Source of the DNA: Nageia nagi
Taxonomy: Eukaryota > Pinophyta
Direction: 5' to 3'
Assembly: GCA_050084985.1 (NCBI GenBank)
Contig: JBITNC010000001.1
Coordinates: forward strand, 85,622,001-85,686,000
Length of the DNA: 64,000 nucleotides
Below the pieces are notes generated by a model. That model was not told the origin of the DNA. It ran no database searches and worked only from the letters and a program-made list of their open reading frames with translations. Of this stretch, positions 21,750 through 33,640 are shown in pieces. The position numbers and the translations under genes were made by a program. How positions within the stretch are numbered: position 1 is the first letter of the stretch; each line of letters begins with the position of its first letter.

Positions 21750-24700
21750 AGTTGAAAGCTAAATCAAAAATGATTTGGATCCATCTATTTTTCTTACATT
21801 GGCCTTATGATAGATTGAGGTTCTTATTGAATTATGTTGATCACATGACTCTTATATATATGGGAATATCAATCCCCTTAACTAAGGTTTTTTATGATTT
21901 GATGATTGAATATAACACTCATTCAATCATACATAATGAAATTATATATGACTACATGTCATTGTTTAGTAAGAATTTTTGTACTAATGATCTCATATAT
22001 GTGAAACCATGATTTGAAAAGATAATTCAATGTCTTAATCTAAGAAGAAAAGTTATAAAATAATTAATTCCAAAACCTATCAATAGTGAATACATTACAC
22101 ACCTCATAGGAAATATAATACCACTCTCATTTTTACTTCCACCTGAGCCATCATATCCTACATGCACACCATATACCTCAGAACTTTCTAAAATAAGTGA
22201 TAAAGCCTCAACATCATCAGGTAAACCAAAATGAATTATTAGAAATTTTAAGTAATAACTACCAATCATACCCCTTGTCTCATACCCCATTCATTCCCAA
22301 CCATATATCTTAGGACCAAGTCTTATTCACCTTATATTATGACCTCCTTATTACTACTTGTTAGATCATGGATGTTGGGTTGTCCATTAAAAACCTATTG
22401 GTTATCATCAATTAGGAGTTGTGACTTGCCTTTGACATAAAAATAAAAATTAGAAATAAAATAAAAAAATTAAAAATCATAAAAAAAATTAAAAAATATC
22501 AAAACAAACAACAAAATTTGTGTCATTGACATAGATGTATTTTTGTTATGTCTTTATAAAACCTCATGCAAATTTTGAAATTTGCATGTGATGTTACAAT
22601 TAGGTGATTTCTTTAAGAAAACATCAAGTATCATGATTCATCCTCATTGTGTTTCTCAACCTACCAACTAAAAAGTATGGTATCCATATCATGCTCCCCC
22701 CATCCCCTGGGAATTATCATCCCTTTATATCACACAATCACCATGTACATTCCTAAGTGTATTCCCAAACAACCATTTAGGGAATTATGTTCAGTCATCA
22801 AGGCTAGATACGAATCACTTTTATGATATACCTAATGGTTTACATCATAAAATATTATCTATGGAAGCTTTAACAACTCTAATAAATAGATCTAACCATG
22901 CTTATAACATTTTAAAAATGTCCCTATTTGTAGAACTCTATTTTGGTCATAAGCCATGTTGGGGAGCCTGTGTGATTTATGATATACCTGACAAATAATT
23001 CATTAAAAATCTTATCCATATACTCTATAGACTATATTTCATATGAATAATCATGATTAATTCTCATGTCACTCCATTGATGGGTAGACTCATTAAATTA
23101 TGTGGATCACTATATTAGCACCCTTAGGAGTCTTTTGATGAACTCATTATTTCCCATGTAGTGTTTGTGAATATTTTCCATCAGGATTTCATATTTTTCA
23201 TGTCTATATATTTCCATGCTACACAATAGATTGTTGACCACCTCATTTGTACCCATTTTCATTTTCAACCCATCCCTCACCATGAGTTATTATAATCCCT
23301 CCATCGGTTAGGAGTTCCTTTTATGTAAAGTCTAAAAAATTAAAAAATTAAGAAAATTACAAAAACTATATATTCTAAAAATCCTAAAAAATCAAAATAT
23401 CTTCAAAATTATAAAAACTTGAAAAATTATAAAAAAACCAAAAATATATTACTATATTATATATGTACATATATAAATATACTCAGAAAGTTATTTCTAA
23501 AGCATCTTGCTTACTGGGTGCACTTCTCAATATGTTCCACTTCACTCCACTTTATTCATTGTGTCAAGTTTCATAATCATTAGGTATCAAACATGATAAT
23601 CAAGGTGACTTATCAAGTTATATGTATTCATAAAACATACATTCATTAACATCTTACTCACTTATTTAGTTGTATATACAAATAAAGAGGTGAGTAGTAA
23701 ATAAAATGTTCATGTTTGATCTTGTTGAAAGGTTTTATACTAAGTTTCAAAAACTTAGGATGATAAACAAACATAACCATGATAGATTTTAGGATATTAT
23801 GGACTCATACACATCTTCAAATAAAAATATTGAGGTAATAAACAAACTAGGTGTACCTTGAGTATAATTTTGAGCAGCTATTCCCCCATTATTTTGCTTC
23901 ATCTTGAACCCAATAACTAAGATAGAAGAGAAAAGAATAAAAGGGATTCAAAAAAAGAAAGAAATAAAAATAGGTAGAATTTTTAGGTGATTGTAGTACC
24001 CTCTATTAGGGCTATAGATGCTTGACTAGCAATAAAGCAAGGTTGTAATGAGATCTAGATGAAGTGGAAACATGGACCACTATAGGCACATATGGAGAAT
24101 CAACCTACACATATTTTATGCTCTTGGAATATTTAGATTACAAAATTCAAGATAAGGAAATTAACCTCATTGTACACACATGATTCCATGATGAACTTAC
24201 ACATATCATAACCTTATTTTATATCATCCCTAGTAGATGAAATCGAAGTGAAGGATGGATTACTAAGGAAAAATATTGAATATTTTATCTATTATATATT
24301 TTTATTTATATTATTCATCCATTACATATTACCACACATATATTATTATCACTACAAAACTTGATAAGTTACCAAGACATTATGATTGGTATTCAAATTG
24401 TTGGATCACTCATTTTACCTTAGGTCAACATTCATTAGACTCCATATATTCAAAAATATAATGTACTTTGTATTCATGCATTCATATGTATCCACATGTA
24501 TAGATATATTCGTACATCCATACATACTTGTGCAAACCATATATATTTTACATACACATCATTCATGTCATTCATTACATATATTTTATACCTGTACATT
24601 ATGTTGAAACCATGTATAAAGAAGCCAAGAAAAATGGAAAATCATGAAATCTGATTCTATACTCTTATAATCAAAATCATGTCCTACAATATAGAATTAC

Positions 24701-25149
24701 TATATAAACATAACAACTAATCTCATTCATTATACAAAATAATAAGTATAACAATATTTGATTTATGAGAATAGGTATCAAATGCTAAGCTAAACATCTC
24801 ATTAAAATATGATATCAAATATTCATACATATCATATGTCAAAATCCTAATACAAGTATATAGAAACATAAATAATAACCATAAATCATAAATATGATAT
24901 TAAAAATTTGTAAAGAAGAATAATCATTATGCATATATATCAAAAACTAATTTCTATTGTATAGTCATCAACAACATACATCAAATAAAAATATCGATCA
25001 TGACTACCATGATCACAAAAATGAATAAGGTCATCAATGAATACAAGCATAAGATAACATGTCCATAAGGCTAGATCATGCCTCCATGATCTCCAAAATA
25101 ATAATAACATTAGATTTTATGTCAATAATCATAACAATATATAATAAAA
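21750..25149 (+). other. Element B 3' non-coding region, part 2
   Basis: Continuation of B after element A. It has A- and T-rich patches (22440-22520, 23330-23480) and a segment (23860-24070) homologous to element A's 16940-17230. Short open frames (21752-22012, 24276-24607) have no recognisable domain and biased AT-rich composition. Nothing else supported. Confidence 0.6.
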
Positions 25150-27200
25150 TGAGGTACCCTCATGAGCTACCATCACCACCACTCTAGCTATTAGTCTGCC
25201 TGGTGTCATGACCTCCCTAAGGTGTTAGAATAAAAACACTCCTCTCTCATCCTAATGCTCATATATATGTAGAGATTAAGTGTTAATGAGAGGAAGTAGT
25301 AGTAGTAGCACTCTTGCTACAAGATCTTACATGCCTAAGTTATCCCCTCTATGCACTAGAGGTCCCTAGTGTTGCACTAGCAATAGCTATGGATAGTGCC
25401 TTGATGTTCAATGGGAAAAAGCCTATCAAAGGAAGAGGATAATCTACTCCAAAAATATATGATGGAACACCTACCAAATAAGTGTCTATGATCGAATGAT
25501 AGAAGTCACACTACTTGCAGATGTCCTTAACAAACACTATGGGTGGCACCCCTGCACCTGCTAAGGTACTTGCACCCCTATCCTAGTTGTGTAAGCTCTA
25601 AATGGTGGTCCTAGTTTTGTCCCTCTATCACCTATACCTATCATGTTTAGCTTTATATCTCAACTTGTCCTCATTGTAATATCCATACTACTCAAGTTGA
25701 GTTCGTAAGGACTCATTTTCCCCTTAGGACTAATCTAGTAGAGAGCATGATTGGGCCAACAAAAACTTAAGCTTATAAATATTACCCTAAAGAGAGTTAA
25801 TACTAGGTACCTTTAGGATTGGTACCTCCACTTCAATGGGTCCCTCACCTACCTTACCTTCTTGAGCCTCCCTTATGTGATGGATATCCCCCTCTCTCTA
25901 CATCTTTACCTTGGGTATCCCTTTCTCTATAATAAGCTTCACACTATCCTCTCTAGCAACTTTGGCCTCAACACTAGGCTCCTCTACTCATCATTGGACT
26001 CTACATCCATACTCTTCCTCATCACCTCCCAACTCCAACTACCACTAGGCATCAAAATCCTATGTCACCCCTATGTTTTCCTCCATTGACTTCTCCTATT
26101 GAAGCTTACCTTATGTAAGATCTGGCTCAATGTAAATAAGAAACTCCACCCCCTTGCCTAGTGTAGTTCCCTCTTTGTTAAATATCAAATGAGCTGGTGG
26201 AATATCTTATACCAAGGAAAAATACCACCTAATGCACTTGAAATAGAATTACTCTAAAAACTCTATGCATTAGCCACTTAAAATCCTTGATTATCTAATC
26301 CCTATCAACTAAATATGTGTGTTAGGCTAAATGAGATAGGAATGGTATGGAAAAAAGTGAACATTAATAGGTACTAGATGAGTGATCATGGTCTAATAAA
26401 ATGTGATATCCTAATGAATACCATTAGTGTTATGAGCATAAATATCCTCTCTCTATCACATAATCCCTACCAAACAAATTGTATACATCTCAAAACTAGG
26501 AAAAGGAAGTCTTAATGGATGAGCAATTGCAATGTGCTTATAAGCCCATGCCTGTAGGGTGATGGTCATAGCCAAATATGATAGGTGTCCCTAAGAATAA
26601 AAGAATACCTAATATATATATATATTCTAATAAGGTAGGAGCCCATGCATAAACTATGCAATATTAGATCATATCGATAACTATTGAAAGTAAGGACCAT
26701 GGGAATTTATCACTGCTAGCATGGAGGAGTGCATAGCATTGGATCATACCCATTAATTAGGAGTATTTGAGAAATAATTGATGATCACTATGCTAATAAT
26801 GATAGTAATACAAACCACTTGAGCTAATATCAAAAAGCACTACCTTTATATTCTCCTCTCCATACAACTCAATGATAGCTGGCTTGGTTGACTCATAATC
26901 CACCAAGTGATGAATACATTGATCCTAAATCGGTAGTCAATAGAGGTGATAGATTTCCTTTATTGTAATCATCATCTCCCTTAACAAGAGATAGAAGGTA
27001 CTAGTATTGCGATTCCACTTATCTAGCAACACTATCAAAAGAGGATACTCCCAATGGATACAACTCATGTAGGGTCCTTCTCCAAAACCAATGGCATGGA
27101 AGAAAGCATGGTCATCATCTTATAATAAGTCTTGACTTGGGTGAAGAATAAGGGGATATCTCCCTTGTGGATTGAACACATGTAGAACCTATAAAATACA
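25150..27200 (-). pseudogene. Element B antisense ORF with plant mobile domain (PMD), decayed
   Basis: On the minus strand, 27190 down to about 26520 reads as a PMD. It includes GFGEGPYMSCIHWEYPLLIVLLDKWN (split here for length), then NTSTFYLLLREMMITIKEIY, which match the W-R/N-x-x-T-x-T-F-x-L and GEMTITLQDV landmarks of PMD proteins. Further on are ALLHASSDKFPW and YAWAPTLLEYIY, corresponding to the later PMD blocks. The 26500-25150 part is a serine/proline-rich tail with a short coiled-coil-like EDKLRYKAKHDRYR. PMDs are known from plant proteins of the MAIN/MAIL family, from transposons and as an antisense ORF in Tat-type elements. Several stops and frameshifts break it. What it does for the element is not known. 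Confidence 0.7.
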
Positions 27201-29102
27201 TGCATAAGTCTAAGCCTATGTCTAATTTTGATTATAATAAGTTCATTGGTTATACATCGATGACTTTAGTGCCCTTCAACACTAGTTAGGGACCACATCT
27301 AAAATTTGGAAAAAAATAAGTATAGCCTAAACAAGGTTCAAAACATAGACTATGAATAATCTAAAACATCTTAGAGGTAAGACAAACTTATCCTATGGTT
27401 CCTATTTTATAAAAAAAGGACCAAAAAGGGAATAAATGATAAAAATAAAAAAGAGGGGTATAAAACCCTACCTCTTCTCTAATTGGTCTCATCTTGCATA
27501 CTTGGCATCAACATGGCCCCATCCTAGTTAGATAAAAGTGATAGATAGAGTGTAGAAGTGGTGGTCAAACCTAAGAAATTTTGGATAGGGAAGTAACAAT
27601 AAGATCTAACTTAGTAAAAATAAAATAAAAAATGACAACTACCTTTTATTTTTAACCCTACATGATCTAAATCACTAGCAATTGGGAATCGGATGTCGGT
27701 GAACTTCCTAGAATGTCAGCAACTTATCCCAATTGTTGGTGATCCATGATATAAATTAGAAATGATTAAAAATACAAAAAAATAAGCATTTTAATATTTT
27801 GAGTGTGAAACATGGCCAAATATGAGAGGAGTAATGTGATTTAGTCCTCCAATTAGTTTTTATTTTTCCTCCCCTTATAAGATAATAACTAAAAAAAAAT
27901 AAAAAAAAAATTAAAAATAATAAGGATATCTAAGCCCTCTTTTGAGCATCCTTATTGAAAAGTAAAAAACACTTAAACCCCCCTTCTAGCTTATGCATTA
28001 TCATATCATAAATAATAAGAAATCATAATTTTTAAAAAATTTAAAACCCTACTTATAACAAATTAAAAATCAAAGTTTTCAAAAATGAGTATAATGTTTA
28101 AGCCCTCCTTTTGGCACTTTTGATGTACTTAACACCTAAAAATTCAAAATTTTATAAAAATAAAAAAATGTTCTTTCACCCTCCATTTAGTAAAATGTTA
28201 AAAATCCTAAAAATTAAAAAATCATCAAAATCAAAAAAGAAAAAATATATTTGAGCTATCCATCTTAAGTGTTCTCATATGAACATTCTTTGTTCCTTTT
28301 CCCTAAAATAATAATGACTGTTGTGTATAAAGAAAACAAATTCCTAAACTCCTCTTCAGACAAATTCAGCTCAAGACTATAATAAGAATGAAAAAACACT
28401 TGAAATACTCAAACTCAAAAATTTGAATGAAAAACCTATGTTCAAGGTCTCTTGTGATGTAACATTAGGAAAACTATCTTCTTCACCTCACAAAATATAT
28501 ATATATATAAAAAACCTAAAACCTAAAAAAATATGTCAAAGATAAATTGAAACAAGTCTTTCACTTGCTGACTTGGTCTAAGACAAAGGCTTAAAAACAC
28601 CCAAAACTCTTGAGTAACTCCAAATACAAAAAATGATCCTTCTTTTGATTAATGCAAGAAGGATGGGTTTGGATATGATTAAAAATATTGGATGAAATTT
28701 TATTGCAAGATCATCAAGTAACCTACTTACTAGGATAAAAGTAGAATAATCAAAACTCTATATTGATAAGGGAAATTTGTTATCACATGCTAGCTATGGT
28801 ATACATCCTATGGATACAAGACTTTGTACATGTTTTTCCAACACAACACATAGTATAGTGATAAATACCCAAGTTATGCCTTGCAGTACAACCCCCAATC
28901 ACTTTCAAAACACATCAAATGTAAAAGAATAAAAAATGGATTTAGTCATAATCTAATCACTCAAATTTGGATTATTCATAGGGAATAAGTTAATTCAAAA
29001 CTTTGACCCAACACTAGGAAAACAAGTATAAGACCTAATTGCACCCCCTCTTAGATAGTATTGGTTTTTTGAAATAATCCCACCTATAAGGTGTTGGGTA
29101 TT
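27201..29102 (+). other. Element B 3' non-coding region, part 3
   Basis: Holds the likely 5' end of the antisense PMD transcript, a CGGTGA-motif patch near 27690-27745 related to the leader array of element A, A-rich runs (27880-28250), and at 28740-28960 a diverged copy of A's 147-bp unit and the sequence that follows it. Confidence 0.55.
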
Positions 29103-29119
29103 TCAAAAAAGGGCCAAAA
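29103..29119 (+). other. Polypurine tract of element B
   Basis: TCAAAAAAGGGCCAAAA abuts the 3' LTR and closely resembles the tract of element A. Confidence 0.75.
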
Positions 29120-29960
29120 TGTAGACACCCAAAAATAGCACCTCTTTTGTCCAATGGAAGAAGGAAGAAAAAATAACAAGTAAATATAGAGTTTATTAAG
29201 GGCACTCAAATGTTAATAACCTAGATCCAATCATTAACAACTTAGGCCAATCACCAACTTTTAATACCTAGTCACTGATGACTTCATAGAAAGAAAAATT
29301 AGAACAAAAATGGTAAGATATGAATGTCTTAGGAAGAAAGAAAGTGATGATTCATGACACAAAATCAATGCCATGCCCTCCCACTTTAGATTAACATGAT
29401 AACCAAGTTGAATGAGATTTTTTATCCAAATCTTAGTCCAATAATTAATAATTTTGATGTTTCCTAACTCCATAAATAAAGCCTTCAATATGAAGCAATG
29501 CCCTAGACTCATATTGAATGCAACCTTATGTTATCAAACAACATCCAATGTTTTGAGTATATTTCATTTAATTTATTATTTACATACATGCTTGTTTATG
29601 TTTATTCATTTTGATTTCATAAAATGAGTAGGTATGTTTTGATGTTTTTGTTATTCACATGTGTGTGAGATCTGCAAATGACAAGCAACTGAATTGAGTA
29701 AAAAAGAACTAAGGAGCCAACCAAAAGTGAAGTAATCAACACTATTCTCTTTCTTCTATAGGTTTCACAAAGCATTACTTGGAGCTTGTAGACATAGGAA
29801 AAGAATGCCTCCAAGAGGCCCATATCATATATTGTACTAAAACCCTCCATGAAAGGTAAAATTGTAATCAAAATCGAGGTTTACTTATCAATAATAGAGA
29901 ATGGTGTTGATTGTGATTCTCTCATCTTGTTTGTTAGCAAGGTTATTTTTTGAATAAACA
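29120..29960 (+). repeat. Element B 3' LTR
   Basis: 841 bp, starts TGTAGACACCC and ends GAATAAACA; pairs with 106-943. The TATA position reads CATAAATA. It is followed by AACAT. Confidence 0.88.
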
Positions 29961-30020
29961 AACATTGAAGGGTTGTTTCATGATTTTATGGGATAAAATA
30001 TCATTTCTTATTGTTAATTA
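29961..30020 (+). pseudogene. gag: Element D gag scrap between elements B and C
   Basis: In one frame this 60-bp stretch reads like the gag segment that precedes LPPHS in plant Ty3/gypsy gag. It joins directly to LPPHSLNNYEELEKIF at 37784 when element C and one copy of its target duplication are left out. It shows that B and C inserted within 60 bp of each other in the same old gag gene. Confidence 0.6.
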
Positions 30021-30799
30021 TGTAGACACCTAAAACTGATTTATTATTTATTTAATAAATCATATTTAGATTTCTTAAATGTTTTAATGCAATATTACAA
30101 ATATCAAGATAAAAAGATGTTATAATGTAATTTCATTTGTTATATTAAATACTATATGATATATCATAGGTTTTATTTTAAAGTATAGTCAATATAACAA
30201 TGATTATATGATTGCATGAGGTTAGCTTTCACTTAGTTCTATGCTTTTTGTAAGATATATAAATCAATGGATAGGTTGATCTCTAGATATTAGTACTTTT
30301 TGAGATGATAAGAATCTGATAGGTGGTTATCAATTGTAACAGTGTCTTTAGATGCCACCTATCTTGAGAATTTGTTATACTTTTATCTTTGGCCATTCTA
30401 TCTTTGGAACACATCATAATTTGATATATTATACACAGTCAATGATGTGCTTCTCCTACATTGGTAGCAACATGCTTCTCCTATGCTAGTAGTGACATGC
30501 TTCTCTCAGGCCATTAGCAATGTACATCTTTTAGATCAAGGATTCTAGGCTTTGATGGTTGAGCTATTGGTTCATGCACATAAAGATTAGCTATGATCTC
30601 ACCATGAGTCTAATCCCAATTCTTCAAAGATTCATTATTATCTACTTTTGAGGATTATACCCATACTTCATATTAGGTACACACTTTTCATGTATATCTA
30701 TTGCAATCTAATATAGTGTCTATTATATATTTAATTATATATTGTATACTATTTATTTAATTGTATTTATTCATATATTTGCATAATTTAGAGTCTATA
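30021..30799 (+). repeat. Element C LTR copy 1
   Basis: Begins TGTAGACACCTAAAACTG; a TATA-like TATATAAAT lies at about 30256-30264. It ends GAGTCTATA, where copy 3 has GGTCTACA. Confidence 0.8.
30446..30536 (+). repeat. 25-26-bp tandem repeats in element C LTR
   Basis: Units of the form ATGCTTCTCCTATGCTAGTAG repeat at 30446, 30472, 30496 and (degenerate) 30522. The equivalent parts of copies 2 (about 35727-35790) and 3 (about 37452-37520) have fewer units, so the number varies between LTRs. Confidence 0.75.
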
Positions 30800-31776
30800 T
30801 TTGCATAATTGTCTTTATCTCTCATCAAGGTTCTCAAATTTGCCATGTTATCAAATATTTCATGTATAGGGTAGTCTTATGTCTAGTCATTACATTCTAT
30901 ATTAGTTGCATTTCATAATAAAAATTAAATAAAAATATATATACAAGAGGAAAAAAAAGTGGATATAATCTTAGCTGGAGGAAATTTCGATTTCAGCTTA
31001 GGGCATGATAGAAATCAGATATTGAAAATTAGAAGGAAAAAATTCAGAATTCAGAATCAAAAGGTACAAAATTACCCATTTTTAGGGCATGAAGGTAAGT
31101 ACAAGTGAGGTATATCATCTCAAGCATTTTTAATATTGGTCATATTTATGACATATTGTAATTGATGAAATAAGACCACTATATATTCTTTGAATATCTA
31201 GTATGAGAAGTAAACATTGCATATGCTATTCTATTTCAAATAAATTGCATATTTTACTAATGAAATTCAAGGCCATTGTATCTTTGAAAATATGGTATAA
31301 TATAGTATTATTGCATTATCTATAAAATACTGCATATATTAATGGTTATTTTCAAGGGATTTATTATATATATTATTCATATAGGTAGGTGCATAATATA
31401 TTTCATATCATCATTGCAAACATAAATTGAATATATGGTGAAATAATTCTAATTCATGATATATCTTGAAAATGTTATGATAAATGATAATATTGTTTTT
31501 GAATTTGACATGATGAAAAATGATATGGATGATCATCAGTTGAATATCTTTTGAATTTCTATGCTTCATATGAAAAAACTCACACCACTAACGATGTGTA
31601 ATGACTATAAATTATTTGTAATTGGGGCATATTGAAATTTCATTAAACATCTACTTGGTTATGTGATTATTTCATATATTTTTAATGGTTTATTGAATTT
31701 GATCACATTTGTTGAAGACATGATTAGAAAATTTTATGTATACCACACTACCAATGACATGTATTCACTTTCAAAA
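30800..31776 (+). other. Element C internal segment, left of element E
   Basis: AT-rich, no reading frame of note. Its last part (31560-31776, with CACTACCAATGACATG) is homologous to the second internal segment (36100-36290), confirming it belongs to C. The patch 30940-31085 is relatively A/G-rich. Confidence 0.6.
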
Positions 31777-31903
31777 TGTTGGAAACTTAATCCTTAGGGA
31801 TTAAGGTAATTTGTGATCATTAATAGTTTTAGGTGTGTGAGTCTACATGTATTTATAGGAGATCAAATTAATACAATATTTGGCTTTTGGAGTTTCTCCT
31901 TCA
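31777..31903 (+). repeat. Element E 5' LTR
   Basis: 127 bp, TGTTGGAAACTTAATCC to TTTCTCCTTCA. Position 31845 or so reads TCTACATG where the 3' LTR reads TCTGCATG; this is the only difference. A TATA-like TATTTATAGG follows. Confidence 0.97.
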
Positions 31904-31905
31904 AG

Positions 31906-31917
31906 TGGTATCAGAGC
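31906..31917 (+). other. Primer-binding site of element E (initiator tRNA-Met)
   Basis: TGGTATCAGAGC, two bases after the 5' LTR, is the exact complement of the 3' end of plant initiator tRNA-Met, the standard primer of many plant LTR elements. Confidence 0.95.
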
Positions 31918-32380
31918 CTCGTTGGAGAAGATCCAGAGAACTCCATTGCCCATCCTCCAAAGATGAGGGTTTGAAGTTTTTTATGTTGGTTCGTAGTTTC
32001 AGCTGTGGTTATGAAGATTTGAATATGTTATGGGGATTTGAATCTATTGAAGAGAGGCAGAGGACTACCCTAGAGATGTGAATGATGGCCAAAGGGGCCA
32101 TGAGAGAAGATCATGTAGAGAAAGGGGTGTTGGAGTGCATCTCCTTGCATGGATCATGAGAAGAGCTTGTGTGGTGAAAGGGGTGTGTCTTGGATAGCAC
32201 CCCACCACATGGAGCCTAAGGAAGAGAAGAAAGTGCCTCATAGAGGAGGTATCGCATAGCTGAAAGTTGTTGTAAGGGATGCGAACCATTTATTCAAACC
32301 CAAGAGATTATGAATGCTACCATGAGAATGAGCCACAAGGAGCTTAGTGTGGCACCATGGAGTGTCTTGGAAGAGACAGA
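31918..32380 (+). other. Element E leader, unrecognised
   Basis: Purine-rich sequence with repeats of GAGAAAGGGGTG type words (about 32117 and 32176). A 64-codon frame runs from 31887 to 32081 across the primer site, and has no recognisable domain. Confidence 0.5.
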
Positions 32381-32389
32381 GTTGGAGAC

Positions 32390-33030
32390 CGCACTGGAAG
32401 GGTTGAAGAGGATTTTGAGGCTTGATCTCTTAGAAAACAATCTCTGAGGCTAGATTCCTGATGGGTTTAAGAATCTCACCCATCTTATGACATTATAGTT
32501 GCAGAACAATGAGCTGACTAGTTTATTGCTAGATTTGAGCTTTCTGACAAAGTTCAATGTGTCTAACAATTAGCTATCTGATGCAGTTCTAAAGAAGTTG
32601 GAGGAGAAGTTTCCACTATCAACTTTTGGGGGTAACATTGGGCTCTACAGGAAAAGTCTATTATTTCTTGCCTGTAGCTCAATGGTGCCACTGCTGGTGG
32701 AACATGGTGGGTGGTGTTGTCAAATCCAAGTACCATTTTGGGTTTGAATCTCATGATGGTTCCAAAAAAGAAATCCAAGGGTCTTAGCATAGGCATAATC
32801 ATCACCATTATGGTCAGAAATGTGATGGTTTTGATATTGATAACATTGGTTTTTCTGGTGTATTATTGGAGAAAGTATGTGCAAGAAGCCTAGCTTAGCA
32901 AAAAGGCTATAGCTATAGAGAAGGTAGAGTTTTCTAGCAGGTAGATGTCAAAGATGGAGAGGAGCAAGCTGGTGTTCTTCGATTAGAAGAAGTAGTTCAA
33001 GTTGGAGGATTTACTACAAGCATTAGTAGA
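32390..33030 (+). pseudogene. Captured fragment of a leucine-rich-repeat receptor-like kinase
   Basis: Over changing frames it reads GLKRILRLDLLENNL, IPDGFKNLTHLMTL, LQNNELT, LTKFNVSNN and LKKLEEKFPLSTFGGNIGLY. These are leucine-rich repeats with the usual end of the ectodomain (F-P-x-S-x-F-x-G-N-x-x-L-C/Y). PKKKSKGLSIGIIITI and the following hydrophobic segment (about 32800-32870) are the membrane span. MERSKLVFFD and FKLEDLL (about 32950-33018) are the juxtamembrane motif before the kinase domain. The order and motifs fit LRR-RLK subfamily III type proteins (RLK902-like). The kinase domain is absent. Stops and shifts show it is not translated as a receptor. Confidence 0.85.
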
Positions 33031-33034
33031 GTTT

Positions 33035-33310
33035 TTGGAATCTATTTGGAGAACATTGATGAGGAAGGAGAAGGACAAACACATGCATTTTTGCTTATCG
33101 AGACCCCCTCTGAACCTATGGAATTCTTGGCCCATGCATGGAGTCTCCTAGCTCTAGAGCTCTCTATAGTAATGCAGAAAGCCACAATTACATTGGAGGA
33201 TAATGACAATGATTGCAAGAAGGATTTGTTGTCTCTTGTGACAAATTCGCTCACTTCTCAGCTGGTTATGGATAGTATATTATCATAGATTGAAGCTTCA
33301 CCTCTTGCTA
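33035..33310 (+). pseudogene. Captured fragment of a VAN3-binding/FORKED-like (DUF828) protein
   Basis: An open 80-codon frame (33046-33288) reads IETPSEPMEFLAHAWSLLALELS and later LVTNSLTSQLVMDSILS, then IEASPLA. These match the conserved N-terminal block of plant VAN3-binding proteins (PTEPMEFLxRSWSxSAxExSKAL and the TSQLVMERIxSxSExSPL region). Those proteins act in auxin canalisation and vesicle traffic through ARF-GAP VAN3. Only the N-terminal part is present; the PH-like domain is missing. It abuts the VOC fragment within a few codons. Confidence 0.78.
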
Positions 33311-33640
33311 TGGAAGCTATAAAGTTCTACAAGTGCACGTTTGGAGCTATGGAGGTGGTGAAATCTCTCCATCCAAAGCAGAAGGTAGATCAAGAGCTCC
33401 CTTTTATTCTTCATGCTCATCTCAAGTTTGATGTTGTGGAAATCATTATCTATGATGAAACAGAGGAGGTTGAACCTCAGGTTAAATCACTTGCAACTCT
33501 GAACGGAATGTCATGTATTCTACATTTGGAGATAGATGATGTGGATTTGGCATTCAAGCATGCAAGGAAGAGGGAGTACCCATAGCAATTAGGTGTGCAC
33601 TAGGATGGTGCATGGCAATTTGATGCCAGGTTCCAAAGTA
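33300..33640 (+). pseudogene. Captured fragment of a VOC-superfamily (glyoxalase-like) protein
   Basis: An open frame (33310-33585) reads EAIKFYKCTFGAMEV, LHPKQKVDQELPFILHAHLK and LHLEIDDVDLAFKHA. After a stop it continues with a DGAWQFDARF segment. It matches plant vicinal-oxygen-chelate proteins of the Arabidopsis At5g48480 type (A-x-x-FYKxAFGAxEV; KRKxxQELPxIxxAELK; DVDxAxxKA; DGAxxGARV). It covers most of one VOC domain. No metal-binding function can be inferred in this state. Confidence 0.8.

Larger units (their letters stand above)
106..29960 (+). mobile_element. Element B: decayed Tat-lineage Ty3/gypsy LTR retrotransposon, with element A nested inside
   Basis: Two direct LTRs (106-943 and 29120-29960) enclose a primer-binding site, leader, gag, protease, reverse transcriptase, RNase H, a second RNase H, integrase, a long 3' region and a polypurine tract. 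The order is that of Ty3/gypsy (Metaviridae). The second RNase H between the first RNase H and integrase, and the antisense reading frame 3' of integrase, point to the plant Tat lineage. Without A, B is about 18.4 kb, long but within the range of Tat/Ogre elements. Flanking pentamers AATAT and AACAT suggest a 5-bp target duplication. Every reading frame is broken by stops and frameshifts, so B is dead. Confidence 0.88.

Noticed and set aside
24276-24607. Overlapping open frames rich in Y, H and I
   Set aside because: AT-rich low-complexity composition, no domain, within B's non-coding 3' region.
25862-26089. 75-codon plus-strand frame rich in L, S and P
   Set aside because: Shadow of the antisense PMD tail.
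32563-32808. Minus-strand frame over the receptor-kinase fragment
   Set aside because: Shadow of the sense LRR-RLK sequence, which matches a known domain order.
33042-33254. Minus-strand frame over the DUF828 fragment
   Set aside because: Shadow of the sense coding sequence.
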